DNA of 64,000 nt from Salisapilia sapeloensis. Lineage: Eukaryota > Oomycota > Peronosporomycetes > Peronosporales > Salisapiliaceae. Of this stretch, positions 51,313 to 61,312 are shown one piece after another. Where the stretch lies: positions 112,802 through 176,801 of the forward strand of contig JAADVB010000004.1 of assembly GCA_023334545.1 (NCBI GenBank), given 5' to 3'. Position numbers and translations under genes: made by a program. Numbering within the stretch: the stretch's first letter is position 1; each line of letters begins with the position of its first letter. The notes under the pieces were generated by a model. That model had not been told where the DNA came from. It did no database searches and worked only from the letters and a program-made list of their open reading frames with translations.

Positions 51313-52146
51313 CTACAACTCTTCCTTTGCTTCATCCGTCGACGGAACAGAACCTTCACACACTAGCTTTCGAGTTAAATAAGAGCGACTTTAATCATAG
51401 TAAAGAAGTGGTACCTTGTAGCTGCTGCGTGCACAGACGGTCGATAGCAGGCGTAAAGTTATCGAAGAAGGCGTGGATGAGATCGTCTTCATATTCGCCG
51501 ACAAAGCCAAGGCACTATACTCCTCTTTATATAAAATATGTGTACGGATATTGAAGATGAATATACCGCTTCTTGAGTCAATTTGGAAACACTTTTGTCT
51601 GCAGAATCAAGGTGAGGGAGCGGGTGATTGCAGACGTTGTCCAACACTTCGAGAATTCGGTCCTGCATCTACTTGTTACGATTGTACCAGCAGAATACTC
51701 GCAAATTAGTTACCTCGCTTCGAGCGTATCTAACCTTCTTCTTCTCTTCACTGATTCGATAGACAATGTCTACTTCATGGTCGTCCTACAGCATACGAAT
51801 AAGAAATCCCATTGCTACAGTTGAGCCGATGCATTGTACCGGTGTTGCGTCCAATTGCTTTTCAATGTCAGAAATAATCGACCGGCATACTAGCAGCACA
51901 AATGCAAATTAAAAAGCAAGTAGATCAAAATGCATAGTAAGCTTACAGCAGCAAGATGCTGGCTGGGTTTCGCCAAAGCACATCAGGTCGGAGTGTCCAC
52001 GAGCTGCAAACTGTTTCCCATAATTCCACCTTCCTCATTTCATTAGCTTCAAAGTCTCCATCGAAATCTGTTCCCTTATAGTACTTATTCGTCCATGCAT
52101 GCGCTGTACACGCCAGCATCGCCATCAAGAGCGTCTTCATGATCAT
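51313..52146 (-). CDS. Canopy-family ER protein with KEEL terminus, 6 or more exons
   Basis: Exons read from the end: 51362-51313, 51514-51415, 51662-51567, 51785-51714, 51889-51840, and a first part 52146 (or 52140) to 51947. After the signal peptide (MKTLLMAMLACTAHA) the joined exons give CC|LCRSIISDIEKQLDATP|DDHEVDIVYRISEEKK, VRYARSE|DRILEVLDNVC, SVSKLTQEA|CLGFVGEYEDDLIHAFFDNF, AIDRLCTQQLQ|VCEG and the ER-retention end KEEL. This is the Canopy (saposin-like) pattern of Cys pairs plus YARSE, and all joins from the second exon on are in phase. The first exon is one base out of phase. An extra intron (for example 55 bases starting at the GTACTA after WTNK) or a frameshift must explain it. Canopy proteins assist GRP94 clients in animals. 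Confidence 0.75.
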
Positions 52147-52487
52147 CCTACGATCCCAATTTGAAGATGCACTTGCTCATAAAATTAGACACAAATGCCC
52201 CTGTTCCTTATTATACATGCACAGTCCAGTCCGAAGCATCCGCGGTCGATGTTCTCGAATGCTATTTCGAAGCTGCAAGTAGCAATATCTTTCTATAGAT
52301 CTTGCCTGTATGCCCGTCGAATCGACTCCAGAGCGACCCTCACGAGTCGTCTCGTATTAATACACATATAGAACCATTTAACTTGAAGTAAGTATAGCGC
52401 CACGTGGCTTCTGCTGGTCATTTCGTGGTCCGATCCAACAGCCAAGTTGCCATTCCGCAATTTGACTCGCCGTGAAGACTACGGAAG
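52147..52487. promoter_or_regulatory. shared divergent promoter of Canopy and GRP94
   Basis: 341 bases between the two divergent start codons, with no open frame of note. It contains the palindrome entered at 52399. One CCAAT lies on the plus strand near 52156. Confidence 0.5.
52399..52408. promoter_or_regulatory. GCCACGTGGC palindrome, candidate ER-stress element
   Basis: A perfect 10-base palindrome about 80 bases before the GRP94 ATG. It holds CCACG, the half-site of the animal ER-stress element (CCAAT-N9-CCACG) and of bZIP targets, in both orientations, and it contains the CACGTG core. No CCAAT lies at the N9 spacing. Function is inferred. Confidence 0.4.
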
Positions 52488-54870
52488 ATGGCGCGCTGGC
52501 GATCGATACTTGTACTTATTGCTGTGCTACTATGCACCATTAATACTGGCTCCTATGCCTCCGTGGAGACCGAGTCGGCGACGTTCGCGTAAGCACTTGC
52601 ATCGACGTTCCTTCATTAACTTCAACGCTAATGTTTCTGTGTCTAGACAAGAGCCGACACTGCCTTCGTTAGACGAATTGGAAAATGGAGAAAAGTTTGA
52701 GTTCCAAGCGGAAGTCTCAAGACTTATGGATATTATCATCAACTCGTTATACAAGAGCAAAGAAATTTTCCTACGGGAGATCATTTCAAATGCTGCCGAC
52801 GCGTTGGACAAGGTCCGATTCCTCTCACTCTCAGATGATTCCATGTTGGGAGACCATAAGGACCTGGAAATTCATGTGAGTTCTAACCCGGAAGAGGGCA
52901 CTTTGACAATTCGCGATACCGGTATTGGTATGACTAAAGACGAGCTTGTCACCAACTTGGGCACGGTCGCCAAATCCGGAACAGCCAACTTTGTTGAGAT
53001 GATGCAAAAAGGAAGTGGGGATGCAAGTCTCATTGGCCAGTTTGGCGTCGGATTCTACTCGGTCTATCTTGTCGCGGACCGAGTGCAAGTCGTGTCGAAG
53101 AATAACAACGACGAGCAATACGTATGGGAGTCTGATGCCAACGCGTCTTTCACGATCGCAAAGGACCCTCGAGGAAACACGCTTGGTCGAGGTACCGAGA
53201 TCACGCTGTTTTTGAAGAAGGATGCATCAACGTTTTCCAACGAACAAAAGCTGCGAGAGCTCATCACGCACTACTCTGAGTTCGTCACATTCCCCATCTA
53301 TCTCAAGACAACGTCTACTGAAACTTTCGAGGTCGAAGATGAGGCCGAAAGTGATGAAGAAACTGTCTCAGAAGATGAGGATAGTGATGAACTTGAAGCA
53401 AAAGACGAAGAGGTGAAGAAAACGCACACGGAGACTCGAACAGTTTCTTCATGGGAACTTGTGAACGATGTCAAGCCGATCTGGATGCGTTCAAAGGAGG
53501 ATCTATCCGACGAAGAGTACCAGAACTTTTACAAGTCGATCACGAAAGCGTCAACGGATCCTCTTACGTGGATCCACTTCAAGGCAGAAGGTGAAATCGA
53601 ATTCAAGTCGATTCTGTACATTCCGAGTGAAAGTCCTCCCAACTTTTACCAGGGCTTTGAAAACAAAGACGCAGACGTCAAGCTGTATGTTCGCAAGGTA
53701 CTCATCTCGGACGACTTTACTGACTTTTTGCCTCGGTACCTCAACTTTATCGCTGGCGTCGTGGACTCGGACGACCTTCCAATCAATGTTTCTCGCGAAA
53801 CGCTGCAAGAGAATAAAATCCTGCGTGTCATCAAGAAGAAACTCGTCCGCAAAGTCTTGGAGATGCTCCGCAAGTTATCTGAGAACAAGATTGACGACGA
53901 GGAAGAGAATGAAGACGACGAAAAGTCAGCATCACAGTCGCAAAACGAGGATTACATCACGTTCTGGGAAGCTTACGGCAAGAGCATTAAGTTGGGAGTC
54001 ATGGATGACCACAGCAACCGTGAAAAGTTGGTGAAACTCCTTCGCTTCAAGAGCAACAAGAGCGACGGCAAGTGGACGTCCTTGGCCGACTACGTGTCTC
54101 GCATGAAGGACTGGCAACAGTCTATCTACTACCTCACGTGCGAAAACCTCGACCAGTGTAAACGATCTCCCTTCCTCGAAAAGATCAAAGCAAAGGGACT
54201 CGAAGTCTTGTACCTCTCCGATCCTCTAGATGAGTTCACTGTCCCACACATCACCGAATTTGACAGCAAGAAGCTCGTGTCCATTTCGAAGCAAGATGTC
54301 AAGTTCGAAGACGAGGACGAAAGTGTGATGAAGAAGCGCGACGAGCTGTATGAAGAGCATTACGAAACACTTACGAAAGGACTCTCGAAGCTCTACGGCA
54401 AAAAGGTGAGCAAAGTGGAGATGTCTCAACGTGTCGTGGACTCGCCTGCAGTCATGGTCGCGTCGCAATGGGGATACACTGCGAACATGCAGCGGATCAT
54501 GAAGGCGCAGACTTTTGCCACCGGAGACGAATCGTATAATCAGATGGATGCCTTGGGTGGTCCGATCATGGAGCTCAACCCCCGCCATCCGATCATTGTG
54601 AAGCTGAATGAGAAGATGATGAGTGATCCGAAAGAAGATGAGACGAAGGACCTCGCATGGCTCTTGTATGATGCTGCTCTGATCAACTCTGGCTACGATA
54701 TGGATGACAAGGACCACTTTGCCAGTCGCTTGTACCGAGTGATGAAGGGCAGCATGGGCATTGATAGTCTGGAGCTCGAACCAGAGATTGAAGTGCCGGA
54801 GGACGAAGAAGACGAGGAAGAAGACGCCGTTGAAGTGGAGGATCTGGATATGGAGCGAGATGAATTGTAG
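52488..54870 (+). CDS. HSP90B1: GRP94/endoplasmin, ER Hsp90, 2 exons
   Basis: Exon 1 is 52488-52588 and exon 2 is 52647-54870, joined as ESATFA|QEPTLPS through a 58-base intron, giving 774 residues. The first exon supplies the signal peptide [20 protein letters not shown]. The Hsp90 ATPase domain follows: [42 protein letters not shown] and [15 protein letters not shown]. The charged linker, [41 protein letters not shown] and the C-terminal domain complete it. The ER-retention end is RDEL. A longer frame through the intron exists but lacks a signal peptide. GRP94 folds secretory and membrane proteins. It is divergent from the Canopy gene. Confidence 0.95.
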
Positions 54871-55189
54871 TGAGCCAACAGAGGAAGATAAAAGCGAGAC
54901 TTTGCTTCTATCCGGCATCCGCCTGTACTCGAATACAGCTCCATGGAAAGCTTGTATTCGTATTCATCCTTAAATCTCTTTCGAATAACACCATGCTTAA
55001 GCTATCAGTACCATACCTTATCAACTTTCCATCGTCCTTAACCTGTCCACATAATATCTCCTTCTATAATGCGAGTACTTCCGTTAAAACTCATCTACAT
55101 GAGCTAGCTAGTTGTACAATTTCATGCTATATCCTACTTTATGTCCATTGGAAGACTGCGAACACTCTTCTTGAATGCAAACATGACTT
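54871..55189. other. intergenic between convergent genes
   Basis: 3' flanks of GRP94 and CFAP58. No open frame or motif is recognised. Confidence 0.6.
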
Positions 55190-57937
55190 TTATTGATTCA
55201 AACTGAAGCCACCACCGACGAATCGATTCGAGGCTGCAACCGCAAGTTGCCTTTGCGCTTCCGCAGGTGTCGGTCGAGTAGACCCGTTTGAACCGACCGG
55301 TCTTGTAGGTGTCCCACTCGCTAACGTCGGCAGTTTATCATTCGAGTAATTGTTATTTGACGCAGGACTCCTGCCACCGTGTACTACTCTCTTCACAACT
55401 ACGACGCCTCTCTCTTTCATCTTGTCATCTAGTTTCTTCTTATAATATTTTCGCTTGAACTCATGCAGTTCTCGCCCAACTCTCTCCAGCTCAAACTTGA
55501 GTTCTCCTTCCTTGGCTTGGCTCATATTCTGCTCGCTCAGCAAACTCTTTAGCTGCTTATCTTTATCTCTTACGACTTGCTGGTACCAACACAATTGCTC
55601 AGCAACTTCTGGCCCAGGCTGTCTCGCCAATATTGTCTTCAGTTCCTCTTGTAACTTGTCTTTTTCCTGAATTATCAGTTCCTTCTCGACCACCTCCTCC
55701 GTTTTCTGAATTAAACGCTTTTGCAGCGTTTGGATCTTTTGCAGCAATTCATACGTCGCAGGATCACTTCCCTCTAGCTTTCGCCATCGATGAACATTCA
55801 TCGGGTTCTCCAACTCCTCCGATAATGCTTTGACTTTCGTTTTCTCCTGTAGTAACTCTCTTTGAAGCTGATATACTTCTCGCTTAAGTTCACTCGACAC
55901 GCCCACTTGGTGCTTTGCAACACCAAGCTCTCTCTTGAGATCAGCAATCTTCAGCTTCAGGACTCGAATGTCCTGAAGTCGTTCATGGTACTGTGCTTCT
56001 CCTCTCGCGAGTGTGCTTTGCTGAATCTTTAGCTTCTCATAAAGCAACGCCAGCTCATCGTTACGACGGATAAGCTGTGTACCCAGAATGTCTCGTTCAT
56101 TAATAACTTGATCGTACTCTTTCCTCTGCTCCAATGCTTCGCTATCCAAACGCCTTAGCATCGTCGACAGCTTCCGGATCTCTGTGTCTTGATGAGATAC
56201 TGTTTCCTCTGTAGTCGACAGTAACGACTTTAGCCTAGCAAGCTCGTTCTTGTGCAGCTCTCTCTGTTTCTCTACATGTTGCAGCTCAAAGTGCTCTTTC
56301 ACTAGTGCTGCGTCTTTAGCAGCCACCTCTTCCTTCAACTGCTCTAGCTGATGCGTCAAGATTTTGAACTTGCGCTTGAGCTCTGCTATCTCATCTTGGC
56401 TTTCAATCAAGTTCTTGCTATACAAGTTCCTTTCACTACGGACGGTCTCGTACAACTGCTGCTGTTGCTTCAGTCGCGTCTCTCCTTCACCAACCTTCTT
56501 CTGTAGTTCTTCATTCCGCATCCCACTCAGTTTTAGATTTTCCTCAGCATCTAGATACAGTCGTCTTTGTTCCGCAGCCTCTTGCCCACTCTTTTCTCGG
56601 TCCTTTTCGAGCTGGTAAATAAGCTTTCGTTGCTTCATTGCTTCCTTCTGGAAACCTGCGAGTTCCTGCTCTAGGTTCTTCACTACCCGTTCATTCGTTT
56701 TGACATCATCAATAGCTCGCTTCGCCTTCCCTTCTGCCTGTTCAGTCTGCCTGAGCTGCATTTCCTTCTCTCGAACCAGAGCATCTCGTTCCGTTTTTGC
56801 CAAATCTTCTGCTCGTTTATCATTATCTAAATCCTTTTGCATGCTCTTGATCTGCGTCTGAAGCACTCCTTTCGAAGTCCGTTCATTTTGAAGCTTATCT
56901 TCCAGCTTGAGGACGTTCCGTTTTTCCTTATCAATCTTCCTTTCAGCCAAATCTTTCTCGACTTTCAAACGATTTATCTCATCCTGTTTGCTCTTGAGCT
57001 CAGACTCGAGGTTACGTCGCTCGACTTCGAGTTGCAACGTCTTGTCACTTTGCTCGTTCATCATGTCCGTCAACTTTTGCGACCGAGAGTACAAAGCTTC
57101 ATAGTCTCGTGCGTACTTGTCCATTGTCGCCCTTGTCTCGTTCACTTGCTTTTCCAAGTTACCAACCTGAGTTTGAGCTTTGATCAAGTCCGATGAGCAT
57201 GCTGTGTGTTCATCCGTCTTCTTCTCCAACTTAGACTTTGTGTCCTTGAGCTCCTTTTCCATCCGGTCTCTTCGTCGATTCTCCCTCTCCTGTTCAGCGG
57301 CCTTGAGCGTCAACTGGTCCTTCAGCTGTTGCATCTCAATCTTCTGCTTCGCTCCTACTGACTCTCCATCAGCCAGACGTTGGTGGAGATCGTGAATTCT
57401 CTCCTGGTCTCTCTTAGCGTTAGACTCATGCTCTTCATTCGCTCTTGCCAAATCTTCTTTCGCTCTCAAGACTTCCCGTAGCATGTTTTCCTGTCCGGCC
57501 GACACGCCAGCGCCTTGCTCGACCAACTTGCCTAGATTTAAAACTTCGTCCTTAAGTTGCTGAATCGTATCCTTGGCTCTCATCTCCTTCTCATGAGATG
57601 CATCGACCATCTTCCACGCTTTCTCCAGTTCCTTCTTCAGCGAAGCCAAGGAAGCCTGGTCTTCCTGCGACAGTTTCAATGCTGTCTGCACCTTGGCTGC
57701 ATTCGTCAGAATCTCTCCATTCAACTCTCGACATTTCTTCAGTAACTTCTTTTCCTGTCCATGTGATTTGGTCAGCGCTCGATGCAGCTTTTCATACTCG
57801 ATCCGGAACTTTTCCAAGCTCTTATCACCAGCTAATTCAACCAAAACTTCTTGAAAGTCATGTTCAATATCTTCTAATGATGTCGAAGGCTCCAACTCGT
57901 CTATACTCTTCTCGGATGGTTTACTCGAGCCTTCCAT
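55190..57937 (-). CDS. CFAP58: CFAP58, cilia and flagella associated coiled-coil protein
   Basis: An intronless 915-residue protein that is nearly all coiled coil from about residue 20 to 860. It matches CFAP58 (CCDC147), which works in flagellar/axonemal assembly. The clearest family signatures are near the C-terminal third: ELENPMNVHRWRKLEGSDPA followed by TYELLQKIQTLQKRLI, and LARQPGPEVAEQLCWYQQV. The last 60 residues are a disordered Gly/Ser/Asn tail (SNNNYSNDK). The start at ATG 57937 (MEGSSKPSEKSID) fits the family; the upstream extension is a hydrophobic frame without ATG support. Long opposite-strand frames are shadows of the Glu/Lys heptads. Confidence 0.9.
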   Translation of the reverse strand: MEGSSKPSEKSIDELEPSTSLEDIEHDFQEVLVELAGDKSLEKFRIEYEKLHRALTKSHGQEKKLLKKCRELNGEILTNAAKVQTALKLSQEDQASLASLKKELEKAWKMVDASHEKEMRAKDTIQQLKDEVLNLGKLVEQGAGVSAGQENMLREVLRAKEDLARANEEHESNAKRDQERIHDLHQRLADGESVGAKQKIEMQQLKDQLTLKAAEQERENRRRDRMEKELKDTKSKLEKKTDEHTACSSDLIKAQTQVGNLEKQVNETRATMDKYARDYEALYSRSQKLTDMMNEQSDKTLQLEVERRNLESELKSKQDEINRLKVEKDLAERKIDKEKRNVLKLEDKLQNERTSKGVLQTQIKSMQKDLDNDKRAEDLAKTERDALVREKEMQLRQTEQAEGKAKRAIDDVKTNERVVKNLEQELAGFQKEAMKQRKLIYQLEKDREKSGQEAAEQRRLYLDAEENLKLSGMRNEELQKKVGEGETRLKQQQQLYETVRSERNLYSKNLIESQDEIAELKRKFKILTHQLEQLKEEVAAKDAALVKEHFELQHVEKQRELHKNELARLKSLLSTTEETVSHQDTEIRKLSTMLRRLDSEALEQRKEYDQVINERDILGTQLIRRNDELALLYEKLKIQQSTLARGEAQYHERLQDIRVLKLKIADLKRELGVAKHQVGVSSELKREVYQLQRELLQEKTKVKALSEELENPMNVHRWRKLEGSDPATYELLQKIQTLQKRLIQKTEEVVEKELIIQEKDKLQEELKTILARQPGPEVAEQLCWYQQVVRDKDKQLKSLLSEQNMSQAKEGELKFELERVGRELHEFKRKYYKKKLDDKMKERGVVVVKRVVHGGRSPASNNNYSNDKLPTLASGTPTRPVGSNGSTRPTPAEAQRQLAVAASNRFVGGGFSLNQ

Positions 57938-58380
57938 CTTGCTTATGCAAATGGAAATCGAGACGAAATGGATTGTTATTAATAGATAGCGATGCAGAGG
58001 ATGAAGAAGAGGGCTATAAATATAAAGTATCTTGTGCAATTTGTTTCATGTTGAGGATGATTCAAAAGCATCGAGCTTCAAGGTTATTGCTGGACATCCC
58101 AAATTTCAACGAAAAGCTCAACGATATCCCCAAGACGCATCGCTTGGGGTAACTCAAACGTCCGTCGCACGGACGACAGACCTTCAAACAAGACATGGCT
58201 CGGCACCGGCGGCGGATGAGGGGGTCTACACCAGGCATAAGCACTAATATTATAGAAAACATGACTGCATCGTACTTGGCTTGGACGGGAGTTAACCACG
58301 CGTCTCGAGCACTTTGCCATGTCCTGGCACCGATGTTTAAGAACGGTCCGTTCTTCCCTTGTGGCCACCTAATGGGAGCG
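57938..58380. other. intergenic, nothing recognised
   Basis: Short frames on both strands, including the antisense shadow of the alpha/beta hydrolase exon. No family pattern. Confidence 0.5.
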
Positions 58381-59298
58381 TTAGCTAGATTCTTTCAGAG
58401 ACACTCGTACATTGTACCATGGAGAGTGGTCGCTAGTACCCGCGGCCAATGCGAATCGGTGCAGGTGAGCCATGAGCCAATCTAGCGCTTCGGCAATGGC
58501 CTGCGTGGCGGCATCTTCATCCGTGATGTAGTCAAAGGCGAAACCTGGTCCTTGATGCTCATACTGTTTCACTCGCAACCGATCCTCTGAGGATACGCCG
58601 TCCGTCTCTTTCGACTCTTTATACGCTTCCTGCAGATCTAGATACTACACCTACATGAACATACGTATGGTAACTAGATAGAATGACCAAGTTACCACTT
58701 GAGACTGAAGAAACGGATTGCCATCGCCACTGAGGAGTAGTGTTGGCGGAAATGAACAACCCTGTGCCTTGACCTTCCATTTTCGATTGCCCTCGGGACA
58801 CATGAGGATGACGCAGTCACATAGATCTGTTCCTTGCTCGATCGCGAGCTGCATGGCCAGGTCGGCACCAGCACTCACACCAAATACAGCTAGTCTCTGA
58901 ATATCCTGCTGTTGTTTCAAATAGGTCGTAGCATGTAGAACGACAGATTCCTCCTTCCCTTGGTCCGTTGCCTGGGTTGATGCTGTCATCACGACTAATA
59001 CCTTATACCCTTGCTCGGCCAGACGGTCTGCAAAGGCAATGGTTGTGGCGCTAAAGCCACTCTGATCGATAGACTTTTGCGTCGAGACAGGTGGGGGCAA
59101 CAGGACCACGCCTGTCACGACTCGACCGGCATGAGCGGCTGGGGACACAAGGTACGCTGGCTGCAATTCGTCTTCAGAAGCTTCTTTCTCTTCCTCATCT
59201 CCACTCAATCGATTTAAAGGAACCTTTACGAGGGAGCCAGCACCGAAGGCTAGAGCGCCATCTCCATTCGCCACCATTGAGCTAGTACTAACGCTCAT
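58381..59298 (-). CDS. dienelactone-hydrolase-like alpha/beta hydrolase, 2 exons
   Basis: Exon 1 is 59298-58696 and exon 2 is 58644-58381; the 51-base intron joins FLQSQV to YLDLQEAYK, giving 288 residues. The fold resembles dienelactone hydrolases: VVTGVVLLPPP (oxyanion region), FADRLAEQGYKVLVV, LAVFGVSAGADLAMQL with a nucleophile-elbow GVSAG (Ser), then VILMCPEGNRKW and PTLLLSGDGNPF (possible Asp), and YEHQGPGFAFDY (candidate catalytic His). QAIAEALDWLMAHL is typical of the last helix. The substrate is unknown. No targeting sequence. A family of small cytosolic esterases is likely. Confidence 0.75.
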
Positions 59299-59523
59299 CT
59301 TCTCTTCTTCGAAAAGATGGAGGGTTTATATGGTACAATGGTGGTTCAATCCTTGTGGACCACATCTCCAGACCAACAAGGTGCCACGTAGCGTCATCGT
59401 ATGCGTATACAAAAACCAAGTGACTTTCGGCACGACTTGCCAACAGCTAAAACGCCGACACTTGGAGCTCGAGTCGACTTGTGATCACACCTTCCTACCG
59501 ACTAATTACAGCGATACAAGTAC

Positions 59524-60553
59524 ATGATGGCCGACTCAGAGACACCACCCACGGATTCGGTATGTTGCCTTCCTTTTTCATACTCTAGATATCAAAGTAG
59601 AGATGAAACTGAATACGTGATGACTATAGCATGAACAGCCTTGGGAAAATGAAAAAGGGATTAAGCGTATGGCAGATTTATTACGTGGACGAAAAGGTAT
59701 GCCAGTGCGCAACGCTGTGGAACTCGGTAAGCGCGTCGAGTTTTTCCGTGGCGACAAACTCGGATCCTTCCTCCTCGCATCTCCAGTCGCGAAAAAGCAT
59801 TTTCCATCTCTCCAGACCAAGGAAGATTGTCGATCCGTCGGCCGGTCGCTCGTTCGCTTCGGCTACATCCACCGGTCGGAGCGTGACGCGAAGAACAAAA
59901 AGGTGTTGACGCCTACGAAGAACCACGAGTTTGTGCATGAAGGCTACTACACGTGGATGTACGACGGTCCGAAGACGCTACGCAATATTTTAACAGCTCT
60001 GCTTATCATCGGCTTCCTCATCATCACGTGCTTCCCCATTTGGCCGCAATGGGCCAAGGTCGCATTGTGGTACATGAGCGTCACGTTTCTGCTCTTCGTC
60101 GCCATTTTCAGTCTCGTTCGTATCATCGTCTTCCTCCTGCTTTGGATCGGTGGCTTTGAGTTCTGGATCTTCCCCAATATCTTTGACGACAACCTGAGTG
60201 TCGCGGATTCCTTCGTACCGGTCTACTCGCTGGCAGGAACGAGTCCGAGCGAGCAAAAGTATAGAATCATCGTCGCATGTGCCTTTGTCGCGTTCTGCTA
60301 CTGGATCGGACAGCAGCCAACGGACTTTGACGAGTACATGTCGTTGACGAAGCAGTTTACGGACGATATTTACAGCGGCAAGCTGCTGAGCGATATGTCC
60401 CAGCAAGATCAGGACAACATTGATAAACCCAAAGTACCGGATTTAGAGGATCTGCTCAAGGAAGATCATGAAGTCGAGCATGAAGAAGACGATGAAGACG
60501 CCAGGTTTGAGAAACTCCTCGAAGATGAAGAGGACGAAAAGGAAGAATTGTAG
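59524..60553 (+). CDS. SEC62: SEC62, ER translocon accessory protein, 2 exons
   Basis: Exon 1 is 59524-59559 and exon 2 is 59630-60553 with a 70-base intron (GTATGT ... TATAG), joining PPTDS to HEQPWENEKGI; 319 residues. SEC62 is part of the post-translational translocon. Its cytosolic N-terminal domain is seen in RVEFFRGDKLGSFL and RFGYIHRSERDAKNKKVL, then two or three membrane segments (LLIIGFLIITCFPIWPQWAK and LWYMSVTFLLFVAIFSLVRI, with FWIFPNIFDDN after). The acidic C-terminal tail (DLEDLLKEDHEVEHEEDD) is the SEC63-binding type found in higher eukaryotes' SEC62. The ATG at 59524 is followed by a second ATG at 59527; either may be used. Confidence 0.9.
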
Positions 60554-61312
60554 CGTGATTACAGCAACTTTTACTTTTGACTTGTCTTGCGTTTGGTTAT
60601 CGAGAGCATGCATCGAGAATTGATGCTGGGTGGCAGGTCGGGTTGCTGAGGGGACACGATGCCGTTTCATGCAGAAGAATGAGCTGGATGCTTTGTACTC
60701 TACCACGCCATGGTAATCACTCGGATTTAGACGTGAAGCATCATTTAATGCTTTGATATAGCATACGAAGATTCTGCGGCAGTGAGTCAGTGCCCTTCAG
60801 CTTCCAACTGACCGTTCGTCTAGTGATGCGCAATGCCGAGATGGGAGAAGATGACAGCGATTCGGTCTGCCCTTAGTTACGTACTCGCAGCGACAGGTTC
60901 GAGTCATCATGTAGATTGAACTTGCATCAAAAGCCTCTTGCTATACCGCATTGACACCGGAAAGAGGTTACTAGCATCGAAATGGTTGCACTGCCATCGA
61001 GGAGACGCAACTTGACATCGTCTCTGCCAAACGACTTGGTAAATAAACTGGATGAGATTACAACTGTCTCAGCTAACACGTTGAACTTCCAGAGCACTGC
61101 AGTCATCCCAGGATACTTTCACGATTGCTGCCAAGACCAGACATCATGCTCTGCTTCAAGCTGCTCTACACATCCGCGCTGTATCTATTCAGTTTACAGT
61201 CTGAGGATAGGAACGTTTATACACTTTAAGAAATGCATATTTTTTCGTATGGTTGTACGCGCAACCTTCACTCAACCTCTACGCTCACCTCCAAAGCTTT
61301 CGACGGGTGATC
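60554..61312. other. intergenic, promoter side of cyclin C
   Basis: An open frame from 60982 runs through the first cyclin C exon and intron to 61506. Its sequence has no family pattern, so I treat it as a chance frame or leader. Nothing else is seen. Confidence 0.5.

Noticed and set aside
52447-52646. Long N-terminal extension of GRP94 in the continuous frame
   Set aside because: It has no signal peptide; the spliced exon from 52488 gives a normal signal peptide in phase, with a good GT-AG intron.
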